17,820 bases of DNA, taken from NCBI GenBank assembly GCA_016182435.1, contig JACPGN010000038.1, forward strand, positions 1 to 17,820. The letters are read 5' to 3'. The notes under the pieces were generated by a model. It was not told where the DNA came from. It saw nothing but the letters and a program-made list of their open reading frames with translations, and made no database searches. The DNA comes from Lentisphaerota bacterium. Its GTDB lineage: Bacteria > Verrucomicrobiota > Kiritimatiellia > JAAZAB01. A program made the translations under genes and the position numbers. This document shows, piece by piece, positions 14,921 through 17,820 of the stretch (position 1 is the first letter of the stretch; each line of letters starts with the position of its first letter).

Positions 14921-14953
14921 GTGCTGAACATTTGATAAACGACCGTCCGAGTG

Positions 14954-15056
14954 CTTGCCCGCCTGCAACGCTATGCGTAGCATTGCGGGCAGGTCATTCC
15001 CATGAAAATGGGAATCCAGAAAAGCCGGACTGGATTCCCGCTTCCGCGGGAATGAC
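14954..15056. repeat. Compound palindrome with two dRS3-like units in opposite orientation
   Basis: A CCCGC/GCGGG-flanked imperfect hairpin (14958-14992, centre at ACGCTATGCGTAGCAT) is followed by ATTCCCAT-GAAA-ATGGGAAT (14996-15015) and ATTCCCGC-TTCC-GCGGGAAT (15034-15053). CCAG (15016-15019) and CTGG (15030-15033) join the two, and GTCATTCCC (14993) pairs with GGGAATGAC (15056), so the whole 64 bp can fold as one long palindrome. The same two kinds of module occur next to each other at 6257-6328. Confidence 0.75.
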
Positions 15057-15128
15057 AGCAGGCAACTAAATGCAAAGAAGCGTTAGACTCACTACAATAG
15101 GAGTTTGGCAAGTCCCAGCGCGACCGGT

Positions 15129-15345
15129 TTAGCCTTGCGGCGTGGCCGGTTTTAGCGTCGCAAGCCTGGCCGCGGCGCGCCGCTTGCGGCGGATGGCCGT
15201 GTTTTTCTTGATAATGCCCTTGCTGGCGGCTTTATCGAGGGTCGAGCAGTAAGCGCTGAATACCTGGCGGCTCTTTTCAACGTCCTTGGCCGCGCACTTT
15301 TTCGGCAACGCGCATGCGCTTGACGGCGCTATAAAGATTAGGCAT
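15129..15345 (-). pseudogene. rpsT: rpsT (30S ribosomal protein S20), internally deleted and frameshifted
   Basis: From ATG 15345 the minus strand encodes M-P-N-L-Y-S-A-V-K-R-M-R-V-A-E-K-V-R, the S20 N-terminus (E. coli: M-A-N-I-K-S-A-K-K-R), then runs into TGA at 15277-15279. In another frame the rest follows: A-K-D-V-E-K-S-R-Q-V-F-S-A-Y ... L-D-K-A-A-S-K-G-I-I-K-K-N-T-A-I-R-R-K, the S20 C-terminus, ending TAA at 15129-15131. The two parts meet near 15285-15297, and about 22 residues of the middle helix are missing compared with the usual 85-90 residues. AGGAAG (15353-15358) lies 7 nt before the ATG, so the start is intact. S20 binds 16S rRNA early in 30S assembly. The lesion could be real (a second copy elsewhere) or an assembly error. 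Confidence 0.75.
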
Positions 15346-15511
15346 GAATTAACTTCCTGTTCTGATTCCGTTGGACGCCTTGCTTGTTGCTTGTGAGGCG
15401 GGTAATTTGGGACCTGGCCGAGGGGAAGTCAAGCGTTGAGTTGAAATTGTTGGTAATGGGGTTATGAGGTAGTCGCGTGAGGGTTCCGCCGGCAGGCGGA
15501 TCCGCCAGGGT
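15346..15511. other. Geneless spacer upstream of the broken rpsT
   Basis: Part of a 359-bp stretch (15346-15704) without a gene. A small hairpin TCCGCC-GGCA-GGCGGA lies at 15485-15500. On the minus strand a TTGACT box near 15430 could begin an rpsT promoter, but no good -10 is at the right distance. The remainder (15512-15596) is a repeat element, and 15597-15704 holds nothing I recognise. Confidence 0.4.
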
Positions 15512-15596
15512 GGAAGGGACGGCTCCCCGCCACAGCGCGGGGCAGGTCCCGCCTCGGCGGGACCGTCCGCGGCGCGTTCAGCGAACGCGCCCTACC
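15512..15596. repeat. Three-hairpin repeat element, copy 1
   Basis: Contains a CCCCGC/GCGGGG hairpin (within 15524-15542), GGTCCCGCC-TC-GGCGGGACC (15545-15564) and GGCGCGTTC-AGC-GAACGCGCC (15571-15591), ending CCCTACC. The 31 bp at 15516-15546 are the exact complement of 17495-17525 in copy 2, which lies in inverted orientation. Confidence 0.8.
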
Positions 15597-15704
15597 CCTT
15601 GCCACCTTAAGATTGAGGCCATACAAATTATACGGGAATAGAAATTCGCCTCGGTTGGCCGCATTGCGCTTTCTTGGCAGCAAGCGAAGGCAAGGGCAGA
15701 CTTC

Positions 15705-16403
15705 ATGCGCATTCTTCGTTTCGGCATCGGGCTGCTGCTGGTTCAGTGCAGCATTGGCTTGACCCGCACGGTGGTGATGAGTGCCGGCGCAACGGCCGCA
15801 TTGGCCCTTGCTGGCGGCGCGCGGCCGTTCCTGGCGCTGGTTGCGGGCCTGGCGGCGGCCGTGTTCGTCTTCTGGGTCCTGCCGGCGCAAGTGCGGCTTT
15901 ATGTGCTTGCCCACGAATTGACCCATGCGCTCTGGGGCGCGCTGCTGGGCGCGCGGGTCTCCGGCTTGCGGGTTACCGCCAAGGGCGGCCAGGTGAAATT
16001 ATCGCAGAGCAACTGGCTGATTGCCCTGGCCCCCTATTTCTTTCCGCTCTACACCGTGCTTGTCATCCTGGCCTATTATGGCCTGCTCATTTTTTTCGAT
16101 TTGCGGCCTTATGTTCTCGCGTGGCTGGCCCTGGTGGGATTTAGCCTGGGCTTTCATTTTACGTCCACGCTTTATGCCCTGATTAGAGATCAGCCGGATG
16201 TCCGCGCCTATGGCCGGTTTTTTTCGTTGAGCACGATTTACTTTGTGAACCTGCTCTTGATTTGCCTGGTGCTGCTGCTCGTGGCGCCCCTTACTCTTCA
16301 TGAGCTCTGCCAGCGGCTGCTGGCTGATCAGGGGCTGGTTTGGAGCGCGCTGGGCGGCCTGCTGCGGACGGCCGCCAGTTGGGCCTACGGGCGGATTTTA
16401 TAG
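15705..16403 (+). CDS. M50-like membrane metallopeptidase
   Basis: A 232-residue multi-pass membrane protein. Hydrophobic segments lie at about 6-20, 28-60, 105-130, 135-155 and 175-197. Residues 67-76 read V-L-A-H-E-L-T-H-A-L: H-E-x-x-H (70-74), the zinc-protease motif. It is followed by G-G-Q-V-K-L-S-Q-S-N-W-L-I-A-L-A-P-Y-F-F-P-L (94-115), as in M50 (site-2-protease-like, PF13398 type) proteins. Asp162 or Asp165 in R-D-Q-P-D could supply the third zinc ligand. Such proteins cleave substrates within the membrane; the substrate is unknown. Its stop codon overlaps the stop of rsfS on the other strand by 6 bp (TTATAG at 16398-16403), so the genes are tail to tail. No strong Shine-Dalgarno. Confidence 0.75.
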   Translation: MRILRFGIGLLLVQCSIGLTRTVVMSAGATAALALAGGARPFLALVAGLAAAVFVFWVLPAQVRLYVLAHELTHALWGALLGARVSGLRVTAKGGQVKLSQSNWLIALAPYFFPLYTVLVILAYYGLLIFFDLRPYVLAWLALVGFSLGFHFTSTLYALIRDQPDVRAYGRFFSLSTIYFVNLLLICLVLLLVAPLTLHELCQRLLADQGLVWSALGGLLRTAASWAYGRIL

Positions 16404-16739
16404 TTCCAGTTGCGGGGCGTCTTTCCACAGCCGGTCGAGCGCGTAGTATTCCCGGGCGGCTGCGTTGAACAGGTGGGCCACAACGTCAAGATAATCGGCC
16501 ACGATCCAACCGCTCTCCGGCGTTCCGGACTTCCGATAGCAGGCCACGCCGCAGGCCTTCAGCCGCAGGCGGGTTTCGTTGAAAAGCGCTTTGAGGTGCG
16601 GCGGATTGCCTCCGGTGGCCAGCACGTGAAAATCCGTGATGCTCGAACTGCCCCGCACATCGTAAGCCGTAATCGCACTGGCCTTTTTATCGGCCAGACC
16701 CGCGGCAATAATCCTGACCAGTTCAGTTGATTCAAGCAT
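16398..16739 (-). CDS. rsfS: Ribosomal silencing factor RsfS
   Basis: A 113-residue protein, the usual length. Residues about 16-52 (A-D-K-K-A-S-A-I-T-A-Y-D-V-R then S-I-T-D-F-H-V-L-A-T-G-G-N-P-P-H-L-K-A) show the RsfS fold (former DUF143/Iojap), with D-x-x-V/L-x-A-T-G and the following His. The C-terminus has A-D-Y-L-D-V-V-A-H-L-F-N-A-A-A-R-E-Y-Y-A-L-D-R-L-W, the expected end. RsfS binds L14 on the 50S subunit and blocks subunit joining when nutrients are low. The ATG is 7 bp after the nadD stop, the standard nadD-rsfS order. Confidence 0.92.
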   Translation of the reverse strand: MLESTELVRIIAAGLADKKASAITAYDVRGSSSITDFHVLATGGNPPHLKALFNETRLRLKACGVACYRKSGTPESGWIVADYLDVVAHLFNAAAREYYALDRLWKDAPQLEL

Positions 16740-16746
16740 GGAACCC

Positions 16747-17364
16747 TTAGCCCATCCGATAGAGACTATGTTCGGCTATGTACATTTCTACGCCTTCCGG
16801 CACCAGGTAACGGATACTCATGCCTTCGGCCACCCGATGGCGAATATCCGATGACGATATATCCACCTGGTGGCCCGTGGCGACGTTAGCCAGCAGCTCC
16901 CGCTCCAACTGCGGATCGAGGTTCAAGCTCCCTCGCGTTATGGTCTTGAGCTCGAAGCCCGGTCGGACCAGTGTCACAAACCGGCAGAGCCGCAGCAGTT
17001 GGCCCACGTCTTTCCAGAGATGCAGTTCCGCAAGGGTATCGGAGCCGATGATAAAAACAAGTTCGTTCCGCGGGTAGCGCTGGAGCAGGGCGCGGACGGT
17101 GTCAATCGAGTAGGTCGTGCCGCCGCGGCGGACTTCCAGGTCGCAGAGCTCGAAGGGCAGTGAACCGCTTAGGGCCGCTTCCAGCATGGCCACGCGATGC
17201 TCGACGGCGACCAGCGCAGTTGAGGGCTTGTGCGGGGAAAGATCGCAAGGAACGAAGAGAACCTTGGCCAGATCGAAGGTTTCCCAGGCGTCCTGTGCCA
17301 GGATTAAGTGGCCCAGGTGGACCGGATTGAAAGAGCCGCCCAGGATCCCGATGCGTGTCTTCAG
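16747..17364 (-). CDS. nadD: Nicotinate-nucleotide adenylyltransferase NadD, probable CTG start
   Basis: A 205-residue protein, normal for NadD. The N-terminus reads (M)-K-T-R-I-G-I-L-G-G-S-F-N-P-V-H-L-G-H; G-S-F-N-P-V-H-x-G-H (10-19) is the nucleotidyltransferase signature. Residue 169 onward reads I-S-S-S-D-I-R, the second signature. It adenylates nicotinate mononucleotide in NAD synthesis. No ATG, GTG or TTG lies between the in-frame TAG upstream and the signature. The first ordinary start in the frame is GTG at 17193, which would delete the nucleotide-binding site. The best remaining start is CTG at 17362-17364, with GGGAG or GAGAG 7-9 nt upstream; ATA (17368-17370) is less well placed. 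It forms an operon with rsfS. Confidence 0.9.
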   Translation of the reverse strand: MKTRIGILGGSFNPVHLGHLILAQDAWETFDLAKVLFVPCDLSPHKPSTALVAVEHRVAMLEAALSGSLPFELCDLEVRRGGTTYSIDTVRALLQRYPRNELVFIIGSDTLAELHLWKDVGQLLRLCRFVTLVRPGFELKTITRGSLNLDPQLERELLANVATGHQVDISSSDIRHRVAEGMSIRYLVPEGVEMYIAEHSLYRMG

Positions 17365-17371
17365 TAGTATG

Positions 17372-17378
17372 CTCTCCC
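17372..17378 (-). promoter_or_regulatory. Shine-Dalgarno-like sequence before nadD
   Basis: On the minus strand GGGAGAG precedes the CTG by 7 nt (GGGAG by 9 nt). This is what favours CTG over ATA as the nadD start. Confidence 0.5.
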
Positions 17379-17429
17379 GCTATTTGATGGCAGGTTATAC
17401 ATGACGACAATAATGTTGCCGTATTGTAT

Positions 17430-17529
17430 GGTAGGGCGCCCCGCCATGAGCGGGGCGCCGCGGACGGTCCCGCCAAGGCGGGATAAACTCGGCGCCTGCC
17501 CCGCGCTGTGGCGGGGAGCCGTCCCTACC
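17430..17529. repeat. Three-hairpin repeat element, copy 2 (inverted)
   Basis: Runs from GGTAGGG to CCCTACC. It contains GGCGCCCCGC-CATGA-GCGGGGCGCC (17435-17459), TCCCGCC-AA-GGCGGGA (17468-17483) and a CCCCGC/GCGGGG hairpin (17499-17516). It is the inverted homologue of 15512-15596. Confidence 0.8.
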
Positions 17530-17606
17530 AAGGGATTATGCTGCGTTATTTATGACGCTCTGTATAGCAAACCAGCCAATCCGGCGCAATTAGGAAAACC
17601 GGGTGT

Positions 17607-17820
17607 TCAACCGCGCGGTGTTGTCCGCGCGCGATCGGCATACCAGCGGGTTTGCCGGGCAATGCCCATCAGGATGCGGACATCATCTTCACTCAAGGCG
17701 CCCCGCGCAAAAATACGGCGCAAGCCCAGCATCATATGCCGGGCCTTATCCGGCTCCATGAACCCGATTTCCAGGAGCAGCTCTTCCCACATGGCAAACA
17801 GCCGTTCCTTCATGCGGCTC
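17607..17820 (-). CDS. TrmJ-like RNA methyltransferase, C-terminal part (5' end outside window)
   Basis: The frame is open from the window edge to TGA at 17607-17609. The visible 70 residues begin S-R-M-K-E-R-L-F-A-M-W-E-E-L-L-L-E-I-G-F and continue E-P-D-K-A-R-H-M-M-L-G-L-R-R-I-F-A-R and D-V-R-I-L-M-G-I-A-R-Q. This matches the helical tail of TrmJ/SpoU-family tRNA methyltransferases (E. coli: L-L-A-I-G-F-L, L-R-R-L-F-N-R, M-R-G-I-L). TrmJ 2'-O-methylates position 32 of tRNAs. The catalytic SPOUT domain is outside the window, so the exact target is not certain. A 242-bp gap with a repeat element separates it from nadD. Confidence 0.72.
   Translation of the reverse strand, partial: SRMKERLFAMWEELLLEIGFMEPDKARHMMLGLRRIFARGALSEDDVRILMGIARQTRWYADRARTTPRG

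Noticed and set aside
14996..15053. Repeated ATTCCC hairpins considered as a CRISPR array
   Set aside because: Only two units, in opposite orientation, with an 18-bp gap and no regular spacers; they are palindromic interspersed repeats.

Overview
The window looks like a chromosomal segment of a Gram-negative (diderm), moderately GC-rich bacterium, most likely from the PVC group (Verrucomicrobiota, Kiritimatiellota or Lentisphaerota). This placement is an inference. It rests on a uroporphyrinogen-decarboxylase-like protein of the type expanded in those phyla, heparinase II/III-, beta-helix- and GH95-type glycan enzymes, Gfo/Idh oxidoreductases, an LptE-like outer-membrane lipoprotein, weak or absent Shine-Dalgarno sequences at many genes, and gene gaps full of small palindromic repeats. 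No rRNA, tRNA or CRISPR array was seen.

Layout. (1) 1-5906, plus strand: the C-terminus of a metallophosphoesterase, a URO-D-like protein, a heparinase II/III-like polysaccharide lyase, and a beta-helix lipoprotein with a CBM9/DOMON-like C-terminus. Together they read as a glycan-catabolism locus. (2) 5907-6408: a geneless, hairpin-rich stretch that includes a 143-bp MITE-like element with 23-bp inverted ends. (3) 6409-8012: a BamD-like TPR protein and an LptE-like lipoprotein, i.e. envelope biogenesis, with a dispersed repeat lodged between them. (4) 8013-9448: an AT-richer accessory patch with a small lipoprotein, repeats, an orphan and apparently truncated DUF433 gene with its own promoter, and what looks like a decayed RHS/YD-repeat fragment. 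(5) 9449-11698: a GH95-like glycosidase with altered active-site motifs. (6) 11823-14892: a translationally coupled three-gene operon (DUF4037 nucleotidyltransferase-like, Gfo/Idh/MocA oxidoreductase, zinc-less MDR dehydrogenase) ending in a clear terminator hairpin. (7) 14893-17820, mostly minus strand: palindromic repeats, a broken rpsT (ribosomal protein S20), a plus-strand M50-like membrane protease, then rsfS and nadD in an operon, and the C-terminus of a TrmJ-like RNA methyltransferase.

How the genes fit together. The lyase pair and the GH95-like enzyme suggest breakdown of uronate- and deoxysugar-containing glycans. The Gfo/Idh and MDR pair would fit redox conversion of a released or nucleotide-linked sugar. 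The envelope and housekeeping genes (bamD-like, lptE-like, rsfS, nadD, trmJ-like) mark the segment as core chromosome interrupted by accessory DNA. The points most worth a second look are the rpsT lesion, the absence of any canonical start codon for nadD, a multi-hairpin repeat present in two inverted copies with compensatory stem changes, the DUF4037/Gfo-Idh/MDR cassette, and the GH95 active-site substitutions.
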